In this document: piece after piece, positions 31,035 to 44,111 of the stretch
How positions within the stretch are numbered: position 1 is the stretch's first letter
How the letters are laid out: the number at the start of each line of letters is the position of its first letter
Source: Aspidapion aeneum
Lineage: Eukaryota; Arthropoda; Insecta; Coleoptera; Brentidae
Reading direction: 5' to 3'
DNA length: 64,000 bases
NCBI GenBank assembly: GCA_963576565.1
Contig: OY755038.1
Location: 9,067,756 to 9,131,755, forward strand
Notes under the pieces: generated by a model
What the model was told of the DNA's origin: nothing
Database searches by the model: none
Seen by the model: the letters and a program-made list of their open reading frames with translations, nothing else
Translations under genes and position numbers: made by a program

Positions 31035-32960
31035 TTTTTCTAATTTATTTGTCAAACACACTGTGTTTATTGTCTTACAATCTAGTCAGTAAGACTAATT
31101 AGCAATTTTGTTTTAACTTAATTTACTAAAAAAGTCAGATTTAAACTTAGGGTTCACTCAACAGTTTTCCCCGCTTTGTTTAGTCTGTAACTCACAATTG
31201 TGTTGTGTTTATAGCATTATTTTGTTTTATGTGATTCACTTAGTTTACTAGCTCAAACGGCTTCAATCTTTTTAGTCTTTGAACTAGCATAGTATTGTCT
31301 AGAAGCTGAATTGCTTCCACATTCACATGCCGATGGAGTCTATCTTCACGGCTTTTTGCGTACTTTTTTATAGTCTCTGCTATAGTTTCGATTTTTAGAT
31401 GTCGATGAAGGTCACTATTTCGACGTTACCAAAGTGCATTCACAATGTTTCTTAATACTTTAATTTGAAATCTCTGTAAAACTAGAATGTAACTCTCTTT
31501 AGCACAACCCCATAGTTGAATATCATATTTCCATACTGGTTTCAGTATTTGTCTATAAAGCAGTAACTTAGTATGAATTGTTAAATTGGACTTCCTTCCA
31601 ATTAGCCAGTTCATTTTTCTATACCTTATCTCAAGTTCTTCTTTTTTTTTCTTAACATGTGCTTTCCAGCGCAATTTGGCATCAAGTGTTATACCGAGAT
31701 ACTTTGCATGATTTGAATATGGTACGGGAATGTTGTTAATTGTTATTTGTATGTGATTTACATTTTTGTATGTAAAATCAACATGAATTGATTTGGTTTC
31801 ATTTAATTTTATTCGCCACTTTGTGGTCCAACTGTGATCTTCAGTGACTGAATCCTGAAGATTTTCTATGCATTTTTCAATAGATTTTTCTACCGTCAAT
31901 AAATCAGTATCATCGGCAAATGTTGCTAAGTGACAATTTTCTGGCATTGGCATATCGCAAGTGAATAATAAGTATAGATAAGGGCCTAGTACGCTACCCT
32001 GGGGCACGCCTGCTTGAACTTCTCTTAAATTTGTGTATGAGTCTTCCTCTTTTACTCTAAAATATCATCAGATATGTATGATTCCAAAATATCCGAATAT
32101 TGTTTTGGCAGAAACCGTTTTAATTTAAAATTAAGGCCTTCATGCCACACTTTGTCAAATGCTTGTGCTACATCTAGAAAAACAGCAGAACAAACTTTTC
32201 CCTCTTCTAGTCCTTTTTCTATTATATTAGTAATTCTGTGTACTTGATCTATCGTGGAATGCTTGTCTCGAAAACCAAATGGATGAAATGGAATAATTTC
32301 TTGTCTTTCTATGATGGGTTTTACTCTTTTAAGCAATAATTTTTCATTGAGCTTGGATATAATTGGCAGCAAAGATATTGGCCTGTAAGATGACACGTCA
32401 TGGAGTGGTTTTCCCGGTTTTGGTTTAGGTACATACCTAAGCCTAAAGGACGCATTAATTAGGTTGCATAGTTTTACGATTGCTTTTCTGGGGTGTTGTT
32501 TTATGACTACGCCGTTAATAAGATCATACCCTGGGGCTTTTTTCAAATTAATATTTTTGATTTTTGTTAATATTTCTTTGGGTGATGTAAGCTTAATAAG
32601 GTCTTCGATTTGATGGGGTTCATTTAAATGAAAGTTTTCATCTGGTGCTTCGTGGGGCTGAAATGTTTTTTTCTAAATGACTTGCAAAAATATCTGCTTT
32701 TTCTTCGTTACTCCTTGCCCACTGGTTGTTAGATTTTCGTATGGGTGGAATTTGGATAATTGGTCTTTTAAAATCTTTGGTTGCTTTACAAAGGGAATAG
32801 TCGGTATTTTTATCATTTGTAAGTTCATTAAGAAAATGGTTAATAGATTAATTTTTTATTACTAGAAATTCTCGCCTACTGCGCTGCGTCATGTTGTTGA
32901 GATTTGTTTTGTCTCGAGGATCACGGCTTTGGGATAGGTGTGGAAGATTTTTTTGGACTA
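31035..32960 (-). mobile_element. Jockey-like non-LTR retrotransposon, 5'-truncated (copy 2)
   Basis: A T-run at 31030-31040 marks the 3' tail. The minus strand encodes RT over two main frames. 32546-32052 has APGYDLINGVVIKQ, SSYRPISLLPIISKLNEKLL, FGFRDKHSTIDQVHRITNI and VFLDVAQAFDKVWHEGL (first catalytic Asp). 32007-31426 has MPQGSVLGPYLYLLFTCDMP, TFADDTDLLTVEKS (catalytic FADD box), KYLGITLDAKLRWKAHV and PVWKYDIQLWGCA. Upstream text to about 32960 (ASHLEK, NDKNTDYSLCKATKDFKRPI) is the linker between endonuclease and RT. The frames are separated by a short deletion near 32040-32070. Both catalytic boxes survive. Better preserved than the copy at 585-1812. Confidence 0.9.
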
Positions 32961-33989
32961 CGCTAGATCGATTGGTAATAGATCACACAATTGCACTAGC
33001 CTCTAATTTGAATAGGACGGAAAGTTTTACAGAAAAATTGTACAAACAACTAGGACGGTAAGAAAATCACCTAACTAACAAAGATATTTTTTTTAATACT
33101 AAAAAATAGTAAACTTTTTTATAAAAAAAAATTTGAAGGAAGTTTTACACTACCCCAAATCGATAGCCTTTGAATTACTCAATTTTAGTTCACCGGGTGT
33201 TTGCTTCAAATTTAAGTAAGTACGCCTGTGTGACTTCAAAAATCCATGTCCTTTAACTTTTGCCACCTCAACTTTACAGAAAGATTGTATAATTTGTCAT
33301 TTTCTCGCAATAGAACAGCAATTTAATTGTTGGTTTAATGAGCTTTGTATCTTAAGAAATATAGAAGGATATTGTTATTTTTTTATTATAAAAAAATTAT
33401 AAAAATTCATTGATTGATTGATTAAGTTCAACTTTCGATTGGTGACGGATCACGCCAGGTGTTTGACGTCATAAATCCAAAATAGCGACCTTCTCCATAT
33501 TTTTTACAAACTTTGGCTCATAACTTTCGCTAATTAGTTTTGCCGAGAAACTGAATTTACAGTTTTTGTTTGAAAAAAATTGGCAATTATCAAATTTTGA
33601 CATATAGATTTTTTTTTGACATTCTGCCCCAAAGATTCTTAAACTTTATAAATAATTATGAAAATTTTTGTATTTATCATATTTTAATGTCTGTTCAAAT
33701 AAACGTTTTAGATATGGTGTAAAAATATACGGGAAAACCCTGTGCAAGACCCTAGAGAGCTGATTAGATTTTGGTAAAAATCCATAAATGCTACTATATT
33801 CTGAAAACCGCATATTGATGCATTGCTCCATTAAAAAGTTAGCATATTTTCAATTTTTAACGTGTCAAATAGGGAATTTCAACAAAAATCAGGTTTTTAC
33901 AGTATTGAACACTATTTTATCCGTTCAGTCGTGTAGGAGCTGTCGTGGGCCTGACAGAATACACACACGGTAGAAGTAACGATGATATT
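32961..33989. other. Unassigned region with a TTGA microsatellite
   Basis: A (TTGA)n-like tract near 33407-33424 could be the tail of an old CR1/L2-like retroelement. No gene recognised. Confidence 0.35.
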
Positions 33990-34027
33990 GCTCTCTCTCT
34001 CTCTCTCTCCCTCTTTCTCTCTCTCTA
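33990..34027. repeat. (CT)n microsatellite
   Basis: CT dinucleotides interrupted by CCCTCTTTC. Confidence 0.9.
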
Positions 34028-34044
34028 GGTGCCACCTCCACGAC

Positions 34045-34600
34045 GAAGATTGAAGATCATAATGGCTATCCGTATTTTGGATGCAGCCGCTCTAAAAAGC
34101 TCTATCGAGAAACATCCGAACCCTTCCCTGAGATTATGCAGTCAGGAAATTCTTCTTCTGCCCACATTTCGTGTTCCTTGAATTTTGCCTTGCATGATTG
34201 ATTGGAGCAGAGCATATCTTGGTCTGCAAGTCACATGGCCAAGATATTGAGGTTTTCTGCTTTTAATTGTTAGCGCTAATTCTTTTACGATGTTCAGTCG
34301 AAGAAGTATTTCTTCGTTTGTTATTCGATCTACCCATGATCAATGAATACACAACTCTATATTTATTGCCATTCAGCATTCTTCTGTACATCCACATTTC
34401 GAAGGCTTCGAGCCTTGCAATTATTTCTTCGTTTAGTGTCTACGCCTCAACACTATAAAGCAGAGTAGTACAAACATAATATCTAGCTTGTCTTAGTCTC
34501 AGTTTTAAGATCCTCTATTGCATAAGATCCTTTTCATGCTGTTGAAATTCGACCTTGCTTTTTCTATGCATTTTTCTTTGGTGTGGTCGTTGTAGTGGTG
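34045..34600 (-). pseudogene. RTE-type C-terminal relic
   Basis: On the minus strand the text LRLRQARYYVCTTLLYSVEA, LEAFEMWMYRRML, RSNNKRRNTSSTEH and then KFKEHEMWAEEEFPD-like residues follow the order of the RTE/R1-type post-RT region (LYGAEAW, LEAFEMWCYRRML, KGKREVGRRRISW). Several stops and frameshifts. The same subfamily tail occurs at 19560-19790. Confidence 0.65.
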
Positions 34601-36479
34601 GAGAGACCGTTTTTAGTCTAGTATACTGCGTAGCAAGTATACACAGTGGACCCATGCTTTAAAACCCCTTCCGAAGGGTGGTCCTGCTACATGTTAGACT
34701 TGCATCTACTTAACATCGCTATCGTCGCAGCAGAACTTGGTTATATACGACTTCTTTCCTTTTCAGTGCAACAGTCGTCGTGAGTTGAGATTTTTGCTGG
34801 CGCCGGCCGTTCTGATTCCAACTGTAACAGGCTCCTGGGTTATTAATCCCGGAAGATAGGTGTGGATATGTTTCCCCTTGTTAGACAGATTGTCCCTTCA
34901 CATAGAGCTGTTCGTTGTTATTTTGTGTTTTCGAGATTGCTATGATGGGTCAAAATACACCCAAATAACACATTTTTGGCGTAACCTCAAAAATATTTGT
35001 TGTAGACAATACCCAATGTCTGTAGAGGATAGGTTACCTGGTAACTTTTTAGCCAATTTTTTTTTAATTAAGTTATCATATAGCCTGCTTTGTCAACAAA
35101 TTTAATGACAATAAAGTACTTTTTGAATTGAATTGAATTGAAACAGCGCCAGTTATTGAAATGGGAAATGACGTCACCCGGAGCGCCCATTTTAATAAAA
35201 AGCATTTAATGTAGTAGGAAAGCTTCAAGTTTCTTGTCGTCTTGTGTTTTGTGTGTTTATTGGTTTAAATATAAATATGTTTTGTTATGTTTCTTAAAGT
35301 GTCTCTATTAACAATATTCATAAAATACATCAACTAACTCAAATATAAAACTTTCCTTATACCAAATATCCCAAAGGTACAATGCGTCTCAAGTCCATTA
35401 AAATAACTACAAGTAGAAAGTGTAAGTAAACTAGAACAAGTATTTACAGTTTCTAAATAAACATAGTCCCAAAAAACACCACAAATGTAAAAAATAAACC
35501 ATTGAAGATTAAAAATACTTAAAAACACATGTAAACAAAGCGGTCTATCAAATGGTGGCACTCCAAATGACGCGCTGTTACCTTTCACCCCGCTTCTAGA
35601 GTTACCTGGCAACCTAACCTCTACAAACCTTGTACAATACCTACCTTCTCTAGCCCTTGCTGCGCGGGCTAGTAAAGTAAAAATATACATAGCAGGCTTG
35701 TTTGAACTAAAAATCTATTTACGATTTGTAATTAATTAATATTTCACAAAGTAAAACATCACAAAGGATATTGAAATTGTTCAATTTATTACCATCCGCA
35801 ATTTGTTATGTATATTAAATGATCTACACAATACATTTTGACGTGTTCAGTTTGCGGGTAAATTTTAAAGCCACTTAAAATAATTATTTTATAATGCGTT
35901 TAAATTGACAATTCTACAGTCATGTTCACCAAACTATTAGGCGTTAAAGAAAGGCTTATACCCCGCTAAAATGCAACACTGTATCGTTGCGAAAGCTAAA
36001 GAAGACGAAGCGCGCGCACACGAAAATTTTAAAAATTTGGTTTGTAATGAAGGAACATTGTTTACGTAGAAAGAGTGGACTGTATAAAAGAAATTAACTG
36101 CGCAACATTGATCGTAAATGAAGGTTGAAAGTTATGCTATAGGTTCTTTTAAGGAAATCCACAACTGTTTACCGAGTCGATTGCTTGCTTCTTTTTTGCA
36201 GGGCCCTGCTCACAAAATCACCATTACCAAGTTGAGTGTAGGTAGCAGTAGTTAGTCATTAGCTCTAGTTTAAAACACCAAAAAATGTTGTCACTTTTGT
36301 TGAGGTAAGGTAAGATGGAAAATTATTCTACAGATATTAACCTCCTCACCGTGTGCCCAAATAATGTAAAGGTTACATGAGAATTTGACACCCAAGTATA
36401 CATATTAATTGCATGGAGATATTATTTGTCCATTGTCTAGTTCTCACTTTATATTCCCACGCTTGGTTTTGTTCCGTTA
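34601..36479. other. Unassigned region; retroelement tail at about 35080-35142
   Basis: GACAATAAAGTACTTTTTG followed by (AATTG)n repeats at 35109-35142 resembles the microsatellite-tailed 3' end of a CR1/L2-like element, like the one at 63320-63356. The frame at 35334-35690 (minus, 118 codons) shows no recognisable domain. No gene supported. Confidence 0.4.
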
Positions 36480-36955
36480 ACTTTATCCATGTCTTCTTTA
36501 TTATTAGCTACAATTACTTGGTCGTCAGCAAACTAGTGTGAATATGGCAAATCGATCTTTAAGGTGTATTCTCGTGCCGATATCCCGTGTCTAAAGCTTT
36601 TCGTTACCAGGAATTTTTTTGAAAGTCGATTTCCAACTTTAATTTTAGATTTTGACCCTTTATATAGTGCTTTTCTCGCTTTTATGTATGTATGATTGAT
36701 ATTAGTTTGCTCTAACACTGTCCATAATTTTTCTACTAGAACGGTGTCATATGCTTATTGTAGGTCCACAATGGTAACATGAGTCTCTATATTTCTGGCA
36801 CTCCTTTTCTCAATTACTTGTTTAAGACAAAAACATTATTACTAGAAGATCAACTTTCACGAAACCCACTTTGCTCTTTTTCTTCTTGTTTATGAAAATC
36901 ATTCACTATTAGATTTCTAAGAATCCTACCGTACAATCTACTTAGAGTACTGATT
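36480..36955 (-). pseudogene. RTE-type RT fragment
   Basis: Minus-strand text SRLYGRILRNLIVN, QSGFRES, VLKQVIEKR and VDLQ-AYDTV (first catalytic Asp region), then LEQTNINHTYIKARKALYKG, SKSKIKVGNRLSKKFLVTK and the SAREYTLKIDL stretch in place of GLRQGCPLSPTLFNIYL. Stops and substitutions show it is dead. Adjacent to an endonuclease relic. Confidence 0.7.
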
Positions 36956-37445
36956 TGGGAGTATGCAAGTCAAAAAGTTTTAACATTAAGTTTGTGAGCA
37001 TATCAGCCTTCTCATTAATGTCTTCTAGATCAAGAATCACCCTTCTGTTAACATTAGATAAGTCCTGTTTAAAATTGTCTATATTAAAATTGTTACCATT
37101 GGCACGCATACATTTAAGTTACAATAAATTAATTGGTGGTCTGATACATCATGCGACGCTTGATGTTCTACTTGACTATAAAGTCACCTCTGATTGGACA
37201 GAATAACGACATCCAACAGACACTATCATGCAGAAAAACGAGTTGGATTTAAAACAACCTGTTTGAAAACGAACAAATCAAGAAGATGCTCAAAATAATG
37301 ATTTAGGTTGTCATTTCCCAAAAGATTTATATTAATATCGCCCATTCATATTATTTCATCATATACGGGTAAAACAGCTCCCACTGTATTTTCAAGAATG
37401 CTTAGGGCATTAAGAATGATACTGCCGTTTTTGCAGACCTATTAT
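36956..37445 (-). pseudogene. Non-LTR retrotransposon endonuclease fragment
   Basis: Minus-strand text reads LSILENTVGAVLPVYDEII, MGDININLLGNDNLNHYFEH (the GDFN catalytic region of APE-type endonucleases), VVLNPTRFSA and LLDVVILSN, the usual order before the final SDH motif. Further downstream, SDHQLIYCNLNV can be read in another frame. Probably Jockey/CR1-like rather than part of the RTE fragment next to it. Confidence 0.65.
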
Positions 37446-39180
37446 TTTAAGGATTTCAAAACCAGGAAACATTGCACATAGTGCCACGTGGGGGGTTGTC
37501 GTAACTGTTCGTGTACGTGTTCCGCACAAATAAAGAGAGGATCGTGAGATAGTTTAAGAGTTTATTAAATAATAAGTACAAATATACTTACACATTAATC
37601 AGTTTATTGCCTGGCTCAGTTTTCTAATAATAATATTAGTTGTAGGTCGGGTTCAGTTCTCAATAAGAATTTGTTTGCTTCCTCTAGCTATACTTAACTA
37701 TTGAGAATCTACTTAGCGTACTCACCGAACTGAAACCCTACTATCCATTCTTGATTGGTTTTATAGAAGCATGTGATTACAAACGTTTCTTAATCTTAAA
37801 CATATATTGCTTGGACCACATACTTCCTTGACGTCCTAATACCTTAACATCAGGTCAACCAAACAAATTCCGGATACCATGCCTAAATGACAATATAAAA
37901 CAAAAAAAAATGTCAATAACTAAATTTTAAAGATATAAATCTTGAAACTTTTAAGGTATATATAAGAATACTGAAGGTGTCGTATGTCAAGAGCATTTCT
38001 AACCTGAAAATATTAACATGACTAAATATCGACAAAAAATAACTACAAGCAAAAGTAGAAAGTTGTGGTAGTAGTGATCCAGCGGTAAATACTCCTGATT
38101 TAAATCTAAGTGACCCCCTGGTTAACCTTGAAATCAGCTGAATGCTAAAACCAAACGAAAAGGTTTGGTTCACAAAATGATCAGGTTCAAATGGAATGTG
38201 ATTTGTCTTTTCTATAAACCACTGTTTCGATTTTAAAATATCACTTAAAACTGCGGCGAATTAAAAAATATATCGGGTTCTCACAAAAGATAAGTTATGA
38301 ATTCATAATTTAACTTAAAGAAAGTCAAAAAATTACTTAATTATCACGCAAATAAACGGAGCAATATAACAACCTTATTAACAGTGGTGGAAATAAACGT
38401 AATTAGTAAACAGCTCGCAACGATTTGTATTTTTTAATGAAACTCTTGAAGTCTTCTATCATCTTCATGGCCGCTTAGATAGAGTTGGTAACTAGTTACC
38501 AAATGATTGCCTAAAAATAAATAATATATTGGGCATGTAATTAATTATGCAAGGAAAAATTTAAGAAATCCGAATGGTAGGAATATCGTGACTAAGGAAA
38601 TTGGGAGAGTATGTTTCTCGATAAAAAAATTTATAATTGCTTTATCCAAAAATCAATATAGCGATAATTACCAATCTTCATTTTAGAAAGAGAGAGAACA
38701 AATTACAATTTTGAAAAACAAAATATAAATATATCTTTTTACTAACTTGTTTGTGAGTTCCTGTTAAGCGGTTTTTGGTGAAGGATTCCTTTAAACAATC
38801 CGCTTGGAATGAAAATTTTCCATAGTAAAATTGCAATTCTCCACGGTCGTATGCTCTGATGCATTTATGGATTATATTGCATTTAATATGATTTTCAAAC
38901 CGCCAAGAAGAATTAATAATTTATAGAAATTTATGAGGTGTACATTTGAAAGGTTATAGGAACGATTATATGAGCCATTAATGTGCGTTTAATATTTATG
39001 TCTAATTATAATTTAACGATCATTAAAACGTTGTTTTCCTACTTTGGAGATTGCTTGTTTACAGAAGTCCGCCTAGCATTTTCCACGCTTAAGTGGAAAT
39101 GTGTACACCTAATGCCACATTTTCAATTTAATTTATTTATACTACTACTATGCGGTTTAGCACATTTTTTTACGTTGTCA
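37446..39180. other. Unassigned AT-rich region
   Basis: No gene recognised. The only structure noted is the 18-bp palindrome TTGGTAACTAGTTACCAA at 38486-38503. Frames at 37913-38173 and 38983-39438 show no family resemblance in themselves; the latter overlaps a minus-strand RTE tail. Confidence 0.4.
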
Positions 39181-39720
39181 GACGCCTTATACTCTACCTT
39201 CTTCGATCCTGACCATCATCTTGTCAGGTTCTTTGACTCTGATCTTTGGAATGACTCTTCCAGTTTAGGACGCCCTCTTTTTATGCACCCTATTGGTGGC
39301 CATTCTGGGACCTGCTTTGGTAATCTTTCGTCGTTAAATCTTTGTATATACATGACCGTACCACATCTGTTGTCTTTTAGTGATGTCGTTCGTTATGGTT
39401 TTATTAATTATGTGGTCTGTTCTAGATATTCTCATTGATCTTCTTATTGCATGCTTTTTACCATTGTTTCATAAACGGTAAATTTTACATTTTTTTTTAT
39501 CTCTCTACTCCATAAAATAATTTTAAGACCTCCTTTTTTGCTTTTACTATTCTTTTTTCCATTTCTTTACAGTCGGTTCCTGTCTTAGTCTTATCAAATC
39601 TGACAACAAAGTATACATACGCATTGCATAAAGATATTGTTTGTCCATTATCTAGTTCTAAACTACTTGACTCTTTTCCAATACATAAGTACTGTGACTT
39701 GTCCACGTTCACTGTTAACC
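39181..39720 (-). pseudogene. RTE-type C-terminal relic
   Basis: 39712-39497 reads NVDKSQYLCIGKESSSLELD and TISLCNAYVYFVVRFDKTKT, the RTE post-catalytic region (KTKYMCIG, YKYLG). The expected tail is seen at 39440-39190 as MWYGHVYIQRFNDERLPKQV then GCIKRGRPK. The middle section is deleted. Different from the 4.5-kb and 8-kb copies in sequence. Confidence 0.7.
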
Positions 39721-39759
39721 CTCACTTCTGCTATTCTACAAAATTAATACGCAAACTAG

Positions 39760-42260
39760 CTGGAATTAATAAGAAAGTTAAGTTTTAGGAATACATTATT
39801 ATATGTAAAATGAAATTTATTTTAGCCAATATGTCCCAATTACTATGACACAGATTCCTTATTATTTTTATCTCACTACACCGTATTGATAATATCGTGG
39901 AACCAAACCAACAGAAACAACAAGTCGGTGGAAAAATACCTCTACCGGCATTAAATTATAGCGGTGGTTTGGTAATTTCGTTGGAAACTCAATGAAATCG
40001 ATGTTAAAAAACCACATATTTTTATTACGTTCAAACTAACGGTATAATTTAATAACATTAAGAGTAATTTTCGTCCGACTAGTTTCTGTTTATTTCACGT
40101 ACGTAGCTTATTCTCTACACGAGGCTATAGCCTGTATCCGCCTGATCAGCTAATTAGTTTCACGATATTGCCAATACGGTATAATGATTAAAGAACAACA
40201 AAGTATCTATGTCATAGTAACGCATTCAATTTTTCTTTCGAAGGTAGATGTTTCTTCTTTAAGATTTCACTGATATTTCGACTGCTATTGCTTTTGCTAA
40301 TTTCATTTTGCTTCCATCACCTACGTGTGTATGTATATTAAAAATAAAATTACTGCGCAAACTTGCTTTATACATAAGTAAAATGAAATTTATTTTGTGC
40401 AATATGTCCCAATTTCACGGTTAAGTCCATTAGAATGACACAGACTCGTTATTGTTTTCCTCCCACTAAACATAATATCGTGGACGAAACTAACAGAAAC
40501 AACAAGTTAGTGTGCAAAACCCCTACCGGTATTGAATTATACCGATGGTTTAATAATTTCATTGGAAACTCAATGAAGAAAGTGAAAACCACATATTTTG
40601 ACTATGTTATCAATGAATCATCAAACTGTCGGTGTAATTTAATGCCATTAGGAGTATATTGCCTCCGACTAGTTGTTTCTGTTTGTTTCACGTACGTAAC
40701 TTATCCTCTACACGAAGCTATATTACCAATATGGTGTAATGAGAAAGGAACAACAAAGAGTCTGTATCATAGTAACGCACAAATTTTTTCTTTCAGCGTT
40801 AGTTGTTGTATTTGCTACATTTCACTAATATCGCTTTTGCTATTTTCGTTTGGTTTCATTTCTACGTGTGTATTTATATTAAGAACAAAATACTACGCAA
40901 ATTAGCTGTGATTAAATACCCACCCACCTAACTAACAGCAAATTTAGTCCAGTACTATAATACAGATTCGTTATTCTTTTTCTCTTACTACACCGCACCG
41001 TATTGATAATATCTTGGAATCAAAACAACAGACATATATTCGGTTCTTGTTTCCCGCGCAGTCCCTTGTAGTGTTCTGTTCATTGTTCTGGCTTGATGGT
41101 CTAAATGTTTACTTTTACTTTTGTTTGGTTTTTCACTGTAGAAATGAATTTCCATACTTCGGAACTTTGCGTACCTACTACGTGTGTATTTATATTAACA
41201 ACAAAATTAATACGACACTAGCTGAAATTAAATACCCACCCACCATAATGAGATAGCTAATTATTAGGAATGCATTGGTATTATAAGTAAAATTATTTTT
41301 TTTTTGGGTAATATGTCCCAATTTCTCGGTGTATTACTATGACACAGATGCGTTGTTGTTTTTCTCTCACTACATCGTATTAAAAATATCGTGGAACCAA
41401 ACCAACAGAGACAACAAGTCGCTGAGAAAATACCTCTCCGGCATTGAATTATACCGGTGGTTTGATGATTTCACTGGAAACTCAATGAAATCTATGTTGA
41501 AAAAAGTAAAATTCACATATTTTTATAACGTTTTCAATAAAGCATCAAACTATCGGTATTATTTAATGCTATTAAGTGGTATATCGCCTCCAACTAGTTG
41601 TTTCTGTTTGTTTCACGTAAGTAGTTTATTCTCTATACAGAGCTATAGCCTGTATCCACCAGAGCAGCTCATTACGATTAAGTCCACGATATAACTGATA
41701 CAATATGGTGTAATGATTAAAGAACAACAAAGTGTCTATGTCATAGTAACGCATTCAATGTTTCCTTCGTTAGTTGTTTCTATTTTTACATTTCATTTTA
41801 CGTTTTAGCTGCTAATATATTTTCGATGAAAATCTGCACATTCAAAACATAAAACTCGTTTGAATGCAATTTTCTGCGACTGTTGCTATAAGCAAAGCAC
41901 ACTGATGTTACAAAGCACCAATTTTAAAACTGCTATTTGGAGAAAAGAGCTACGCTTTAACTGTTGTTTGAAAATAACACGTGTGCCAATAACTAGTACT
42001 ACAACTGGGTCACTTTATTTTTTTTTTATTTACTTTACATACGTCTCTATACTAAGTAAGCTATTTTAACAAAATAATTTAATCTCCTTAAAGACCTCAA
42101 GAAGATTTTAGCTCAAATTAAATATCCACAATAGAATAGTACATTTTTAGGAATGCTTTGGTATAAGTGCGTTAGATTGATACCGATTCATTGTTGTTTT
42201 TTGTTATTACACGGTAATGGTACATTGTGTTGTTAATGCCGTGTACTAATAAGTTTTTCG
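39760..42260. repeat. Degenerate tandem repeat, roughly 577-bp period
   Basis: A unit recurs starting near 39800, 40377, about 40940 (partial), 41285 and 42165 (decayed). Unit hallmarks in order: AATATGTCCCAATT, ATGACACAGA, AATATCGTGGAACCAAACC, AACAACAAGT, ATTGAATTATACCGGTGG, GGAAACTCAATGAA, and a TGTTTCACGTA block near the end. Frames inside (40435-40905, 41329-41694) arise from the shared unit and are not supported as genes. Confidence 0.75.
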
Positions 42261-43413
42261 ATGTCAAGCTGCAACTGGAAATACTGCAGCGTATACGAAA
42301 CGTAAAACGCATTTGTGTTTATGACTTTTGTCTGTAAAACTGGAATTATTATAGGCAAAGCATCTATTTGAGATCTGCTACATTAAAAAAGCAGCAATTG
42401 CTTTAAATTTTGTTTTAAAACAGCAGTTTTGACCGAAGCTACAACTTATTAGTTATTACAACTGGGTAACATTTTTTGCCAGGAGAATCAAGCACACACT
42501 TGCTAGTTTTACCCTAGGTGAGTTTTTTCTGATATTTATTAACTGTAGAAAATATATGGCATTCCGATAAGCCAACGAGTTTAACTATAAATATCTCTTA
42601 AATTTAATCTTAATCGGCAAAATTATCGATCAGTTTGCTCTTCAATTACTCAAATTGTAGTTTTTTAATATTTAGCTGTAGGTCTGTTATTTTCTATTAG
42701 TACAACCTATTCACACGACCCAAAATCCCCAACATCGCAGCAATATTTCCCCATTTCGATTGCCAAGCTGTTCCTTTAAATAAAAAAGGAACTAAATTTT
42801 AATTTTAAATTCAATTCCAAAATAAATTATGTGTATTTTTAGCCTACTCGGTCACAGGATCACAAGTTTTCGTCACAAGTATAAAAATATGCAGTTTCTC
42901 ATACACTTTCTTGTTCTGCTAAACGTGCAATCACATTAGATTCGCGTAGATAAGAAACAGCGTATATCATCTTAAATCAAATTAGTACTTTGTTACTCTG
43001 ATACACATGATATAGAAACACAATTTTATTTTCTTTTACACAAATGCTTAACTTCACACTTAAGTATCCATATAGATACAAAACATTGCAAAAGAATGTA
43101 CTTTTGTTTTCTATATTCTCTCTCTCCTAGAGCCTACTATAAACAAAAATGACTTTAAAAAATATTAATAGTTAACAAAACCAAAATTGAGCTTAAAAAT
43201 GCTACTATTTATCCAAAGTATAAAAATTCTGCTTGCTCTTTTAGTGCAGCTAAGCTTTTTACGCAGCTAATCCGGAAACGAAATTTTTAATTGCTTATTC
43301 GCTGCAAATGCAAATATTAGGCTCTTTATCCATTAATTTTAAGTTTACAAAGGTTTTGAGTTTTAGCTTCCTAAGTATAAATTATATAACGGGGAGACTT
43401 TAGTGGCATAAGG
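42261..43413. other. Unassigned AT-rich region
   Basis: No coding, RNA or transposon signal recognised. Confidence 0.35.
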
Positions 43414-43763
43414 CAGTGGCGCACCCAGGAATGTGTCTTGTGGGGAGGCCCGAGACTTCGCGGGGGCCGACAGCTAAAACGGGCGTCTCGCAAAAATCGT
43501 GCAACCAAAAAAAAAGGTAATCGTGTGTTGGAGCGGTCCGACAGCTCAAAAGGACGCCCCTCAAAAATCTTGCGACCAAAAAAAAAAAAGGTCTTGTTTT
43601 TCGCGGGACGCGACGAACTACCGCTGCTTGAGGGGGGGCCCGAGTCCTCATTATGTCAAATTTGAAGCTATTTTTTTCTGTTTTATCATGAAATATGTAG
43701 AAAATATGTAAAAAATCTAAGGCTTGGGGGGGGCCCGGGCCCCCCCCCCCTGGGTGCGCCCAT
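43414..43763 (-). mobile_element. Chimeric 350-bp hAT element, family A ends with family C interior
   Basis: Left end CAGTGGCGCACCCAGGAAT and right end CTGGGTGCGCCCAT are the family A termini in inverse orientation. The 8-bp duplication GCATAAGG is perfect (43406-43413 and 43764-43771). Unlike other family A copies, the interior contains the CGACAGCT(A)AAA, GGGCG and CTTGCGACCAAAAAA blocks of family C (12593-12891). Confidence 0.85.
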
Positions 43764-43855
43764 GCATAAGGGCAAGGAATAAATAAGTCTGACACCTTTA
43801 GTGACGCGCTATATATCGTGCACCACTGAGTGGCTATTCCTTCCGGGTCTTAAAG

Positions 43856-44111
43856 GATGTGACCATCCACATCACACGCTTTGACCAATAGTAAACTCTA
43901 AGCGGTCGCCTATTGAGCGAAATGACTTGTGTCGACCAATGGCATAGTCGCCCGCTCTTCAGAGTTACTGAATTTTACGCGTTTGAAGTGAAATCTGTTC
44001 TCCTGTCCCGGTACCGACTGAACGATCCTCGGTCGGCTGGTAGCACGTGACGGCTCGGAGCTAATTTAAAGCTTGCCATTGGTCAAAGCATGTGATGGGA
44101 AGTATCACATC
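43856..44111. repeat. 256-bp foldback repeat
   Basis: GATGTGACCATCCACATCAC followed by CGCTTTGACCAAT at the left is matched in inverse by ATTGGTCAAAGC and GTGATGGGAAGTATCACATC at the right. No clear duplication; no ORF. Confidence 0.65.

Noticed and set aside
35334..35690. 118-codon minus frame as a host gene
   Set aside because: No recognisable domain, no supporting splice or composition signal.
40435..41694. Two related open frames that could be a tandem gene pair
   Set aside because: Similarity follows the whole tandem unit, frames are not conserved between units and composition is AT-driven.
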